64,000 nt of DNA from Nymphalis io (GCF_905147045.1 NC_065898.1:13206001-13270000); one strand, 5' to 3'. Shown: positions 36,463 through 48,385, numbered from the stretch's first letter. The notes: generated by a model from the letters alone, not told the origin. Made by a program: numbers and translations.

Positions 36463-38992
36463 TACACTCAAAAGAGTTTAATATAAAATGTGTCATATTC
36501 GGATAGCCAGGGATAACCATTATTTCTAACCTAGAATTTTATCATTTATATTTATTTACCATTGATATTTTTAAAATATTGATTATAAATAAATACTGAT
36601 TATTAATAATTCCAAATTTACTTCCGTTAATCATCGAGAAATACTCGAAATATTTCAATATGTTTTGGAAACATTTAATAAAAATAATATCAAATAACTT
36701 ACGGCATTGTGTAGTTACATATGCTCGGTAGCTCACATCACAACTGTGAACAGGTTAAACAAGTAAGTTCAATTTTATTTTACTGTTTTCAAAAGAATTC
36801 AAAAGACAACAAATAAATTTTAAGACTACAATATTTTATGACGCTTAAATCGAAAATGATTGACTTAATAGAATAAAAAACTATTACATTTTATTATATT
36901 AAATAATTATAGTTAATTAGACAGCTACTATCCCTTAACAAAACGAGACGTGCTTGATCCTAACTTATAAATGCGAAGATGAGTTTGTTTGTTACGCTTT
37001 ACTAATCAAAAGGTCATCATGAAATTTGGCATACACGTTGTCAGCATATAAAAAAAGTGTATTCTAAATTAATTTGGTACAATTAAATCTTCCCATTAAT
37101 TTACTCGAATGAAATACGATTCCTGTATTTAATATGAAACTAGCCTATATTTTTATAATTCATATTTGTTTATCGTTATATTAAATCCTATAACAAGCAA
37201 AACAGTTAATTAATTACAACATTACACGTATACATGCGAACACAAATAATTAAACCTCACTTACCATTTCGAATCGTTTAGTATCAGATTATCACATATT
37301 TAGTTTAAAATACACAAACCGCTTTACATATCGCATACTCGTAAACGCGACTATTACAGCCAACAATTGTTTTAATTACACGGCGTTTCTATTATAATAA
37401 CATTTAGTCAAATTCGCTTCGCTTTTAGCAGAATACTTACTATTATTAATCAATGATCCAGACAATTGTAAACCTTATACCCTTGTTGTAAAAGCTATTT
37501 TAATTTTCCTTTTATAAGATGTTTTCATTTCATTCAAATAACGACTGTAACGTAATGACATAGGGCTTAGTTTTGTTTGTTTACTGAACGAAATGGATAA
37601 TCAAAGCCGTGAGTGGTATTAAGACGCTTATTATATCTGAAGCGCAGTTTTGCGGCCACGTAAGTTCAATATTGCGTTTTCTCTGAAGCCTCAACCATTG
37701 AGCAAATAATTAAGACGATCGACTCGCTTGAAACGTGGAACGTGGATATAAAACTTTATACATTTTAAAGTGTTTATTTTCTTTTATATTATATTAAATG
37801 TACTCAATTCGAGATGTATTTTACTAGACGTGCCTTGCGATTTTGCGTTATATTTGGAATCAACATGGTTTGGTAGACTCAATCCGATTTTGTTGAAACA
37901 AAAACTACATGGCACTTGAACTACTCTGGTTAAACAGATGAACATACAGACAAAAGCAAAAGTAATGGCATTAATATAACAAAACCAATAAATAATTTGA
38001 AACCTCAGACACACACTTCAATATACTTTAATATTTTTATTTACAAGGATTTTTAGTATGGATAACAATGAATGTTCACGCTCGAAGCTTATAAATTAAA
38101 ATTACGAATATATCTCATATAATATTTTATGTTGTGGGAAATGAAAATGTTCCGGAGAGTTACGTAGCTTTGCTTTCGTAATTCCTGTCCACGCGAAATC
38201 GCGTGTTGTAAATGAATGATAAAATACTACGTAACCTTGTCTCGTTATACGTGTATGTGTTATTCTACGGGAACATCAAAATGCTATGTCACTTTTGATA
38301 TTAAAAATATCTATTTGAAAATTTATAAGAAATTAGCTTCCTCAAGCGGCTTCGCCAGCTTGTAAGGCGGGAAGGGGGGTAGTGATGATTTCTCTACAAT
38401 ATTTTCAACTCATGCTCAGACTACGACTAGAGACATTCTATTGCGGTAAGTCTCTGCTGGTCCTATATATTTTTTACGTACAATAGACACATTTCTCTGA
38501 CTATTGGCGTCTACGCCTACATTTCATATATATAAAAATATATTGCAAACAATTTTGTAATACCTAATATAAAAAAAATATATTTTTTAAATATTTAATT
38601 TGAAGTCGATTGAGGTTACTCTTGATAATTTAATAAATTAATTTTGATAACAATAAAATAAATAGTATTTTATTTTCACACAATGTGTTAGCTACATGAA
38701 GATCACGTTTTTAAAAGCTGTTACTATAATCAACTGTTTTATATAATAGCTAAATAATAATAAATTATGTCTCCAAATATCTTATCAAAGCTGACCATTT
38801 GTTTATGAAGTTCATACTACTATCGAATAAATTCAATAACATAACATTCAAAAGTTCTTTGCTTCGCATCACACGTGCGTTCGATCTATTCCGCATTCTC
38901 TTGACCGCATACAACAAAACGGCATAAGCTACAAGAAGTCAAAATACCAATATTAAAATTCTAAAAATGTTTACTTGGCGGTTTGATTTGGA
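36463..38992. other. AT-rich unique DNA; repeat scrap at 36966-37055
   Basis: 'gatgagtttgtttgttacgc' with 'catgaaatttggcataca' resembles the start of a dispersed repeat like repeat D. Otherwise no gene or repeat recognised; frames stay below 80 codons. Confidence 0.4.
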
Positions 38993-39172
38993 GCATTCTG
39001 GGTAGGTAACGCCACTCACAAGTTAATCAGCTGCCGAAAAACAATATATCCTATACTTTATTTGAGTTTAATGATGATAAGGTGACCTCGACGATATGGG
39101 AGTGTATTGTAGGATTTGTAAACATTTCCTATCATACAAATGTATAGATGCGGTGATACGTACCATGACTCT
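38993..39172 (+). repeat. Repeat A copy 8, ancient
   Basis: 'ctgggtaggtaacgccactc' near the left and, about 120 bp later, 'aaacatttcctatcatacaa' then 'gcggtgatacgtaccat' follow repeat A order ('gacatttcttacaatgccaa', 'gttggtgaccacttaccat'). Identity is low and there are indels. Confidence 0.55.
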
Positions 39173-39411
39173 TGTTAATAAGTTTTTATTATTGAACATA
39201 TAAAAAAGTCTTTGAAATGAATTACGGCTGACTCAAACAGTTTAATATTTAAATAGTTTGTTTATAAATGTCTAATGCTATGAAATATAATGTATGTAAA
39301 AAATGATGCTGATGATTAAGATGTCTAAAAATATAATACTCGGGTCGAGTTTTATAAAATAGCAAACTAATTGCCACGAAAAACAGTATACAGAAGCTAA
39401 GGCTTAAGTCC

Positions 39412-39512
39412 TTTTTTATTATCTAATTGATAAAAACAACGGCAATTCGAAAACAAAAAAAAAAGTTTGAATCTGAGAAAGCGACGAAGAAAACTCAGCA
39501 GCATTTCATTTT
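39412..39512 (-). repeat. LINE 3'-end remnant (same type as 24.16 kb)
   Basis: On the minus strand it reads 'tgctgagttttcttcgtcgc' then 'tttctcagattc' and 'gttttcgaattgccgttg', corresponding to the 'gctgagtttcttacgccgg' 3'-end type. Short and degraded. Confidence 0.45.
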
Positions 39513-39927
39513 GTCGACCTTTTAGTTTCAATTGATTTAATTAAATAAGACCAGAAAGCGACCGTTTAGTTCTCAAGGTATTCTTTAAAACAACTAACTG
39601 TATAATAGTATATTGAAAACAAAGATTTAATGTATGATATTAATACTTGCAATGGATACAGCTGATTTTAATATTATAATTAACCGACAAAATTGTATAG
39701 TTGAAACAAAAGACAGGCGCAGGTTCTTAGGCGCTCGGTTATCGGTGAAGTTTTAGGGAAAAACGGCATGAAGGCACAATAAAACAACGTAATACTGTTA
39801 CACTTACATGATTTTTTTTTTTTTTTTATATCGCCGGGAGGGCAAATGACTCTACTCCACCTTATGGTAAGTGGTAGTAGAGTCCAAACGCGACGACGGC
39901 CAGTACAGACGGGAAAAACGTTCTGCA

Positions 39928-41396
39928 CTAGCCGCCTTCGCCTTGCCGGCCCGCAAGATGCCTCTTCACGCCTCGTTTGAAGGAGCCCGGGTTGTAAGAG
40001 GAGAGGAATACGTGAGCTGGTAAGGAATTCCATTTTTTGGAAGTGCGACAAAGAAAGGAGTTGCCAAATTTCTTTGTTCGGATGGAATTGATGTCACAGT
40101 TAGGCGGTGACATCGAGAACCAGCTCGCGTGGACTTAAGAAGGAAGGGGGAAGCAGGAATTAGAGAGAATAATTCCTCAGAGCACTCGCCGTGATACAGT
40201 CGATAGAAAGCGCTCAGTGCTGCTATCTCACGACGCAATTGTAAAGGTTCAAGGGTGTTTGTGACCTTTACGTCGCCAATAATGCGTACGGCACGTCGCT
40301 GCAACCGGTCCAAGGCCTCAAGTAGGTACTTAGCGGAGCCATCCCAAAGGTGCGAGCAGTATTCCACGCAAGACCGTACCTGTGTTTTGTACAGCAGGCA
40401 CAGTTGTTGTGGCGTGAAAAAGCGCCGCACCTTGTTCAGAACTCCGAGTTTCCGTGAAGCTGTTTTTATAACAGCCTCGATGTAATCCCTTGGACTAAGG
40501 TCGCAGCGAACGTCAATCCCCAGCATGGCGATTTTGCTTTGCATCACCAGCGGAGTACCACAGAGGGAGGGAAGAGGGGAAAATGTTGACTTTTTCGCCG
40601 TGAGAGCGCATACCTGTGTTTTCTTGGCATTAAACTCAACAAGATTATCAGAGCCCCATTTGGCGATGAGATCTAAAGTCCTATCGAGTTCAATGACAAG
40701 ATTCTCCCGCCTCTCCTCAGTTTCCGCCCGCCCAGCCACTGCGCGTCCGTGGTATCCACCATGCACTGTACTATCATCTGCATAGCAATGTATGTTCCCA
40801 AGGGAGAGCATATCATTGATATGCAAAAGAAAGAGTGTGGGAGATAGCACAGATCCCTGGGGGACCCCAGCATTCACTACATAGAATTGTGAAGCGCAAC
40901 CATCTACTAAAACACGAAGGCTACGCTTGTGTAGGAAGCTGGCAATCCAGGTGCATAGCTGAGCAGGCAGACCATATGCCGGTAGCTTGGAGAGAAGACT
41001 TCTGTGCCAGACCCTGTCGAAAGCCTTGGAGATATCGAGGCTGACAGCCAACGATTCTCCACGCTTGTCGATAGCTTCACCCCAGAGGTGTGTTACGTAC
41101 GCTAGAAGATCACCTGTGGACCGTTTTGGTCGAAACCCGTACTGACGATCATTAATTAGACAGTGATCTTCTAGGTAATGGATCAGTTGGTTGTTTAAAA
41201 TCCGTTCCATCACCTTACAAAGTACTGAGGTGATAGCTATTGGCCGATAATTTGCCGGGTCAGACCGATCCCCTTTTTTGGGAACCGCTTGCACATTAGC
41301 TCTTCTCCAAGCCTCCGGCACACTTCCCGAAGAGAGAGAAAGTTGGAACAGGCGCGTTAACACAGGAGACAGCTCCGCTGCGCACTTCTTCAGCAC
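39928..41396 (-). pseudogene. LINE ORF2 reverse transcriptase, internally deleted and frameshifted
   Basis: 476 codons are open from 41396 (a GTG/AUG-less truncation point rather than a real start). They show NYRPIAITSVLCKVMERIL, QYGFRPKRSTGDLL, SLDISKAFD (119-127), AGVPQGSVLSP (176-186), catalytic YADD (205-208; 40773-40784) and the C-terminal domain. The genuine C-terminus lies in another frame: after about 40080 one base is missing, and the family pattern RTKKFGNSF...NSLPAHVF...FKRGVKRHLAGRQ continues to the stop at 39930-39928. Upstream, the RT start with the usual SGPDGIP motif is deleted. Non-functional. Confidence 0.88.
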
Positions 41397-41938
41397 TACA
41401 GTGCACTACAATCATCGATGACGGAATTGTCGGCAAAGAGTTTAGCCAGGAGATCAGCTTGCTCTTGCGGACTGTGAGCTAGCGATCCGTCCGGATTTCT
41501 GAGCGGTGGCAGCGAAGGTTGGCAGAAATTGTTTTGCACAGACTTGGTCAGACGCCAGAAGCTACGGGAGCCCCTAGGATGCGAAACAAGGTCATGACCA
41601 ATCTGTACAATGCGCTGTGCATCCGCTCTCGTGTATGCCTTTCTACAGGACTTGGAATTTTTATTATAGTTTGCTTTCAGTGAGTCAATGTTAGATGCCC
41701 CGCTAATGCAGCCGTTGATCCACTTGCGATATGCCGCCTGCTTAGCTGATACAGCATCGGCACATTCACGAGTGAACCAACGGTTACGCGTACTCCTACT
41801 GACGAGATCTGAGCTAGAAATGTAGTATTCCATTCCCAGCATGATCTCGCCAGCAACAGCAATAGTACACATGCAACTGTAATAGTACACACTTCTCTTC
41901 AAGTTTCGGCAAAGTTCTCTTCTCCTTTTAAATAGCAT
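41396..41938 (-). pseudogene. LINE ORF2 linker segment upstream of RT (broken)
   Basis: 180 codons. From about residue 33 it resembles the region between endonuclease and RT: MEYYISSSDLVSRSTRNRWF, then RECADAVSAKQAAYRKW, RGSRSFWRLTKSVQNNF and SLAHSPQEQADLLAKLFADNS. It ends at a stop created at the internal deletion junction near 41396-41408 and is out of frame with the RT part. The first about 30 residues, with a repeated 'tgtgtactatt', are probably flank or rearranged sequence. Confidence 0.8.
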
Positions 41939-41942
41939 AGTT

Positions 41943-42689
41943 TAACATGGCTAGAGCATTGGTTAACTCCACTCACGGTGTTTTCATTCGGTATCGGGTA
42001 CAAATAATGATGAATTAGCAAATGGTGCAAATATCATTAAAATATCATATCATCAAGAGATGCTTGCCCGGATTGGGCATTCTCGATTACATAAATTACA
42101 CAAATAAATATTTATATAAACATAATAAAAAAAAAAATTATGTAACTTACGTTCTGAGTCAACAATTTCAAATACATTCGATATTTAAATTTGTCATAAA
42201 GTATTTCTTATCATAACTCTTCTTCTATGTATGACGTAACACGTATTTGTGTTTAATGTAGTGCATTTTTTAACATTCATGGAAATAATTTCAGAAAGTT
42301 TTCCGCTTTGATACGTCGATCGTGCACATTTCATTCACTCGTTGAATGAAACTTTCGAATGTTGCTCGCCAACTCCTGACCGCACGCATTTCACTACTTG
42401 ATAAAACTACGAGTTTTGAAAAATAGAAATGAAAAAAAGTTCACGTGATAGAATTATAGCATCTGTTTCATTAGATCAAATGTTGATGTTTTTATATTTT
42501 ACTTCTCCTGGAGGTCCCCCTGCTCAGACGGGTGCACGACTTGTGAAGTGCTACGTACATATACGCCTTCCAATACCAATCAATAAACACCGTATATATA
42601 TTAAAATAAAAAATGAAATGAAGTACTTATTTTTAATATTTATTGCAAAATTAAATTCAATTAATAAAAAATTTGACTGACGCTAGTGT
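41943..42689. other. AT-rich unique DNA, no gene seen
   Basis: Nothing recognisable; an 83-codon frame at 42429-42680 has no known features. Confidence 0.45.
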
Positions 42690-42731
42690 AAAAAAGCTTG
42701 GGAGAGAATTCTCCCAAGCTTTTTTTTTTTT
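42690..42731. repeat. Perfect 16-bp hairpin followed by T-run
   Basis: 'aaaaaagcttgggaga' (42690-42705), loop 'gaat', perfect inverse at 42710-42725, then continuing T to 42731. It looks like a bacterial intrinsic terminator, but here it abuts the A-tail (minus strand) of the retroposed block at its right. Confidence 0.9.
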
Positions 42732-42915
42732 AACGCTGGAAAAACGCATTACGCGTTTCCCCTACGGGAACGGTGGGGGGTATGTGGGGCTCGCTGGTAT
42801 CCAAGTGCGCCCCGAACATCGGAATACTCACTAAAAAACCAGCGGTAATCTTTCCGTCTTGACGAGGAGCGCCACGGGATCGCTTTCGCACGTTACCGTG
42901 ACGATTCTCTTTCAA
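42719..42915 (-). repeat. GC-rich retroposed-looking block with a 61-codon frame
   Basis: The minus strand encodes a 61-residue frame (KRSRGAPRQDGKITAGFL and PHIPPTVPVGETRNAFFQR) whose TAA is followed at once by an A-run (T-run 42720-42731). GC content is far above the flanks. I have an impression of a recurring lepidopteran repeat-encoded peptide but cannot name it. It could be the 3' end of a retroelement ORF. Confidence 0.5.
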
Positions 42916-43870
42916 CCTATCTTGTCATAAAGTAAAATAATAATAAAAACAAACAATATATTAATAAATTATTATTATTATAGGGGTACATTATTTGACG
43001 ACTGTCAAAACAGTGTAAGAAACAACAAAAACGCAAAAAGAAACGCGTAGCAACGAATATGCTCTAATGTGTATCCTGCTCTTGGTGGCGACGTACGGAT
43101 ATTAATGTTCAAGTCACACAATCTCGCACTTTTTTGAGAATATAAACGCCTAGCGTAATCACTTGTAAGACTTATGCGTAATCTTAAGTGCACATCGTCA
43201 GATGTTCACAGGTCCTAATAAATTATATTCAGTGCTTGATTGACAACACTGTGTCCTTCGTGTTAGCAAATATATACAATAACTACGCAAATGAATATAA
43301 ATAGAAAGTTCAGGTACTTTCTTTTTTATTTATTATTAAAATAATTTCCCATTACGCGTTGCAATTATTACTTAGAAATTGTACCACTCAAGTCCCAACT
43401 CATTGTAGTGAACGTGACCACAGAATATAGCACTTTACAGCACTTGCACTCGCACACGTGCTTACATCATATTGTCATCCGTGATAATACAAACACACAA
43501 AGCATCAATACGTTACATTAATTTGTGTGTGTAAGGTTAGAAAATGACGTAGCTGGTAGTGTTTCTCGGTTGTGATGCAAATGTCCGTCGCTCGCGGCGA
43601 CGTCGCTGATTGCCTCCGCCTTTCGGCCAGTGCCTCGGATTATTTCAATTACAACACAATTTACATGCTCTGTGAATTCTGTGGTGTTGCCTCTGATGCT
43701 CTATTAGATTACGTCTCATTTGTGAAGCTTACTTCTATCTGATGTTTGGCTCAAAATATTCCTTCAGTTACAATTTGCAGCGTCACTCGTGCGCTCCTAC
43801 TTATTTAATCAATTCAATCAAGCAAAACTTGAAAAGTGAATAGAAATTAATATTAGTTAGTGACATTAGG
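42916..43870. other. Unique DNA; GC-rich block at 43555-43640
   Basis: A CpG-containing patch ('cgctcgcggcgacgtcgctg', 'cctccgcctttcggccagtg') stands out in AT-rich DNA. No frame or repeat explains it. A candidate regulatory block by composition only. Confidence 0.35.
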
Positions 43871-44166
43871 TTTTTTTTTTTATAGAATAGGAAGGTGGAC
43901 GAGCATGTGAGCCACCTGATGGTAAGTGGTCACCAAACGCCCTTAGACATTGGCATTGTAAGAAATGTCAACCATCGCTTATAGCCAATGCGCCACCAAC
44001 CTTGGGAACTAAGATTTTATGTCCCTTGTGCCTGTAATTACACTGGCTCACTCACCCTTCAAACCGGAACACAACAATATCAAGTATTGCTGTTTTGCGG
44101 TAGAATATCTGATGAGTGGGTGTTACCTACCCAGACGAGCTTGCACAAAGCCCTACCACCAGTAAA
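43871..44166 (-). repeat. Repeat A copy 9, full length
   Basis: T-run, 'tatagaataggaaggtgga', 'ccaatgcgccaccaaccttg' and 'agacgagcttgcacaaagcc' to 'ccaccagt'. It carries the shared ~66-codon frame on the plus strand (43988-44188). 'tagtgaca' occurs at 43858-43865 and 44167-44174, a possible but offset target duplication. Confidence 0.9.
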
Positions 44167-44384
44167 TAGTGACAAAGTCTATAAATAAATAACAGAAAAA
44201 ATACTAATAATAAATAGAGTAATGTTTTTTTGAATGTTACGGTAAAGTTGGCATTGCCTTTATTACTATTTAAAATTAGAATTTACTCATTAGTACTGAG
44301 TAAATTTATTAAAAAATTGAAACAAAATACCTTAACACATGGACTGTAGTATTTGCCGTAAAACTAATTTGTTTGTCGCTTCGG

Positions 44385-44435
44385 TTAAACTAGACAGCAG
44401 TTGTAAACGACAGTAGATACAACTTTGTCAGAGGA
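44385..44435. repeat. Short direct repeat, copy 1
   Basis: 'ggttaaactagacagcag' then 'gttgtaaacgacagtagat' and 'acaactttgtca' recur at 44957-45003 with few changes. Confidence 0.75.
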
Positions 44436-44489
44436 ACGTTCATATAACACTCAAATTGTAACCCGTCGCTTGCTCCGGGGGACCGTTTC

Positions 44490-44600
44490 GGCCACGGGGC
44501 CTAAAAATGAATTTTAATGGTCACTTAGGCCGGGATAATGAAGACAGCGGCGCGCCAGGCGCGTTCGCCCGCGGCGGTCTCTCCCCGTCTATCCACTGTT
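44490..44600. other. GC-rich unique block, candidate conserved element
   Basis: 'gacagcggcgcgccaggcgc' and 'cgttcgcccgcggcggtc' within AT-rich DNA, between two copies of a short direct repeat. No frame. Confidence 0.3.
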
Positions 44601-44956
44601 AACGATGCTGGTTATTTTCTCTTTGGACGTTGGAGGGTTTTTGAGGTATGTCGGCAAAGCCACCCTTTCATTTAGATAAACGTCGCCCATAATAACAGGT
44701 CTTTGGGGATGGAAAATTACTAATCTACTTTGTTTGCATATGCGGAAGGATTCCTTCTGTTTTAGCGAGAGTTTGTAATAATGTCGGAACGTTGTATCAT
44801 GACGTGCAAGCTTATAATAAACATCGGATCACATTTATTTCATATACATTTTAACTCACAATGAGACCTTCATTTCGTTTCATTAAACAGTCAATCAATT
44901 CAAAAAAAATTTTTTTTTAATAATTCTTGTTCTTGAAAATTTAATTGTGTGACACT

Positions 44957-45054
44957 TCGGGTTAACAAAATAGTTGTAAACGACAGTGGATACAACTTTG
45001 TCAACTTTATTTTGTTAATCTTTGTGGTGTACAATAAAGCATAAGTAAGTAAGA
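44957..45054. repeat. Short direct repeat copy 2 within an imperfect palindrome
   Basis: 'ttaacaaaatagttg' (about 44964) is inverted at 'caactttattttgttaa' (about 45002-45018) around the repeat. It is followed by 'tgtggtgtacaataaagc' and (TAAG)n, resembling a retroelement 3' end. Confidence 0.6.
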
Positions 45055-46526
45055 ACATAGATAGTCCGATGCTCGTTTACTTATAATCATTGAATATCAT
45101 ACTAATATCACAAAGAGGTAAGTTTTGTTTCCAGTGGTAATTTCTAGCTCCATATTGGAAATAATTCCAATTGTTATGGTGTGAGTACGGGATATCGCTT
45201 GGCGTTTAACTAAAATCAAAATAATTCTTCAAATCGATGGCACTTCATTTAAATCGTCATGTTTCAAGATTAAACCAAATATTAAGTCACCAACGGCTGG
45301 CAATATAAAGTATGATTATATTTTATAGTTTTTTCATCATTGATTGTTTACCTTAATACGGTTATACGGTTCACATAAATAGCAACGGCAATGTAACGGT
45401 TGGTACGTATTTTACTACAATACATTAGCTAAGCCGTAATAATAAATAATATTTCCTTCAAAATTAGACAGTTTGGTTTGTAAATAGATGTTCCAGCCCT
45501 TCGAGGGTCCGTGCAACCATCGGTTGTCAATAGTTTGACGTGGGTCATGTCGCGTCACGCATCGCTCTGAATTCGTCATGTTTCATATTGCAACCCCATA
45601 GCTTCTAGACCCTTAAAAAGGTAATATATTTTTTAATATATTTATTAATATTATATGGTCTTGTAATCTTCAATTATATTTGCAATTTTGTTTTTGACAT
45701 CAAACATATAAAGGTGCACTTTGAGGGTAGGTCGAGTCGTATACCGTGATAGCAAACGGTATATCGTTTTCCTATGCCGTCAAGCTTCATCCGCTACCGC
45801 TCTCTGCTCCCTTATGTGTGCGTAGCGCGTGTACTACATATTCGTTGCTATATATTATTATAATGATGAAAAAACATGTTTTATTAACGAAACTTTGTTT
45901 TTATTTATCTTACTTCATATTTATTTATCGGTTTATTTTATTTATCAATTCGTAGAATGATCAACAATTTCGATATTTGTAACGCCCGGAAACGTCCTGT
46001 GACGGACTCATATTATTAGTGATTGTACTAACTACCTACTATTTATATAATTACTCAATATTGTTTCCTCATTTAGATTATATAAAAACTTTTTAGAAAG
46101 TAAGAAAACTAGAACATAAAAAGAAATAAATTAACAATAAATTACGATTTTTATAAGTAATTTATTTCTTTAACGACAACAACAAATTGTAGCATGTTTA
46201 AATACACACATATTTAAATTACCTTGTGTTAAGGGTAAGAGAAACGACGGGTGACGTAACTTAATTACTCAGTATGTACCTACCCTAGCAATGAAAGGGG
46301 GCGTGGGCGATAAATAACAAGGCACAAGAGAGGACCTTTTAATATTAAGGTGTCCATACGCACCTGAGCTATGGTGTACTCGAAATTGGCAGCCAGAGTA
46401 TCTTATAGACCTTGTGTCAACGCATAAGGTCTGGGTAATAGGTTGTACTTATGTTGCTTAATTAAATAATAATTAAATTAAAATATATCAATTTATATTA
46501 TGCATTTACATGATAAATATTGTGAT
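45055..46526. other. AT-rich unique DNA, no gene seen
   Basis: Frames below 70 codons; nothing recognisable. Confidence 0.45.
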
Positions 46527-46872
46527 GTCCAAGAGAGAGAAGGGAGACTAGCTAACTGCACAGTAGATATTACAGGGCACATATGTGTACGCAAATATAA
46601 GTGTACTATCCATTTTCTTACTTTCATAATCTCACTTGGATTGGATTAATATAACACGACCAGAGGTCAGGCGTAAAGAAAAAGCTGCACATATTTTTCC
46701 TCGGTACAAGAATGTTACCAATACTAAATTAAATACTCTAGGGTTGATACTGAGAATTTATCGACAGAGATACCTAATAACTTTTTATTGGCCTGACCCG
46801 GGATATGAACACAAGACCCCGGGATCTCCGGCTTAATAAGGTAGCGCCTAGAGCAATGAAGTAGTCAGTATA
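46527..46872 (-). mobile_element. SINE-2, copy including degraded tRNA head
   Basis: Left end 'ccaagagagagaagggag', then 'ttactttcataatctcac' and 'ttattggcctgacccgggat'. The right end, read in reverse, gives a tRNA-like head with box A-like 'ttgctctaggcgct' and an eroded box B ('tgttcatatcc'). The best evidence that SINE-2 is tRNA-derived. The 66- and 72-codon frames crossing it are spurious. Confidence 0.7.
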
Positions 46873-47607
46873 ATTGATATAGACACAATATACCAACCAG
46901 TCTTCATAACGTCGTCTCCGTAAACGTGACATAAGCAAAATATATCTCGAATAAGAATTATTGAATACCATAAATTTATATAACCAAACCACAACTCAAT
47001 TAATTTTAGTTACGTATATCAATGGTAATGTTAACCAAATATTATGCTATGTTACTTTAATAACACATGTTTAAAAAAAATAAAACTTCGCTTATATTGT
47101 AGTACAGACTCTTCTGTATTGTTTGTGTAATTTCTTATTATTGTATCGTTTTTCTTCTGTATAATTTGGACCAAAAATTCTATTTTTAAATTAGGATTGT
47201 CGGGAAGATATTACCTTTTGGAATTGTGTCTGCCTTTGCTTGTTCTTGCGCTTTAATAAAACAAATTATACACTATCTCAATATCAAAAAAAAAATTATT
47301 TGTCAGATGTGTTTACTAAAAGTTGTAACTGATGAGTTTTAGCAGGAAAAAACAGCAGATTTGTAGCAAACAGCGGGATGCAGAGCAAAGCGATACATAT
47401 ATAATCGTAGCGGGAGATCGTGCAAGAAGTTATATCTGAATTGACACTTGACAGATACATTTGACAGATGACATTACTATTGGATTTACACTGACTTAAC
47501 AACAATAACAACATTTAATCAACATTGAATGAGAGATGTATAAAGTAAGTTCTTATCAGGGCTAGAAGTATTTAAGTTAAGACTGTAAAAATATAATTAT
47601 AATTGAC
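46873..47607. other. AT-rich unique DNA, no gene seen
   Basis: Nothing recognisable. Confidence 0.45.
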
Positions 47608-47680
47608 TGATGGAATTTTGTCACATGTGTATGCACCAAACCGCATTAGGGCAGCGCGGTGGAAGAAGGTTCAATCCTAC
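47608..47680 (+). repeat. SINE-1 internal fragment
   Basis: 'ggaattttgtcacatgtgta', 'ccgcattagggcagcgcggt' and 'ggaagaaggttcaa' follow the SINE-1 3' half. Both ends are missing. Confidence 0.65.
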
Positions 47681-48385
47681 TTTAAGTCCAGAGGACCATG
47701 CAGTAAGACATTTGCTGGCTGTCACTTTAGTTTTACTAGAAACGTTTCAGGAAAAAATATTCTAGAATATAAAAGATATGTCACTTCTTTTGTTAAAGAT
47801 TAATAAATCAGCGAGATTGAAGCATTAGAAACGGGACCATTAGTAGCTGTGTAATGGAACTGTGATACGGATTCTTTCATTCGTGATATGAAAGGAACTT
47901 ACATGTATTGTTAACACGGAAAATGATAAATTAATTTCTTAAAATAGTGCGGGATGAATTACATTTGTATGCCATATTGAGTTCTTATACCGCGTAGTTC
48001 TGACAGAATAGATTAGAACTATAAATATATGTGTATATGTGTCACTATCTTAACCCGTAGTTAGATCTTTAGATCTTACTAAGGAAAATTTGTTGAGCGC
48101 ATCCATCATTCCAGCACCTAAGCGCACGTAGGATGGCGGTGAGCCAAGCAACTAGAAAACCACAAGGATGATTGGAGTCACGCGAGAGGCCCAAATATTC
48201 TGCCATCTCATTTTCATGATGATGCAATAATAGGACCCCAAACGTTATATAACGCAATATTATGTATTAAATATTTGTTGAAATTCAAGATATACAATTG
48301 CTTGAGATTGAATTTTTCAATTTTAAAATCAATTCATTCAAAAAACAGCAAGTCATGGGAACTGCCGATAGAAGTGAAAACTTGG
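47681..48385. other. Unique DNA, no gene seen
   Basis: Nothing recognisable; slightly mixed composition at about 48090-48200. Confidence 0.45.

Larger units (their letters stand above)
39812..41942 (-). mobile_element. 5'-truncated non-LTR retrotransposon (jockey/CR1-like) with poly-A tail
   Basis: In element orientation: remnant of the ORF2 linker (from about 41940), reverse transcriptase, C-terminal domain, a stop at 39930-39928, a compact 3' UTR of about 100 bp containing 'cttaccataaggtggagtag', and an A-run (T-run 39812-39827). It is strikingly GC-rich compared with surrounding DNA, indicating relatively recent arrival. The endonuclease is absent. Confidence 0.88.

Noticed and set aside
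39680..40051. 123-codon minus frame and the 76-, 86- and 69-codon plus frames over 40.2-41.1 kb
   Set aside because: They are alternative frames of the minus-strand LINE ORF2.
39800..41950. Target-site duplication of the minus-strand LINE ('ttacatg' versus 'taacatg')
   Set aside because: Only a short, mismatched AT-rich similarity; not distinguishable from chance.
42690..42731. Intrinsic (rho-independent) terminator
   Set aside because: The hairpin plus T-run fits, but the window is a eukaryotic nuclear sequence with no bacterial gene nearby, and the T's are explained by an A-tail.
43988..44188. Host gene for the MRHQPWELRFYVPCACNYTG-type peptide
   Set aside because: It lies inside repeat A, antisense to its A-tail, and recurs in other repeat copies.
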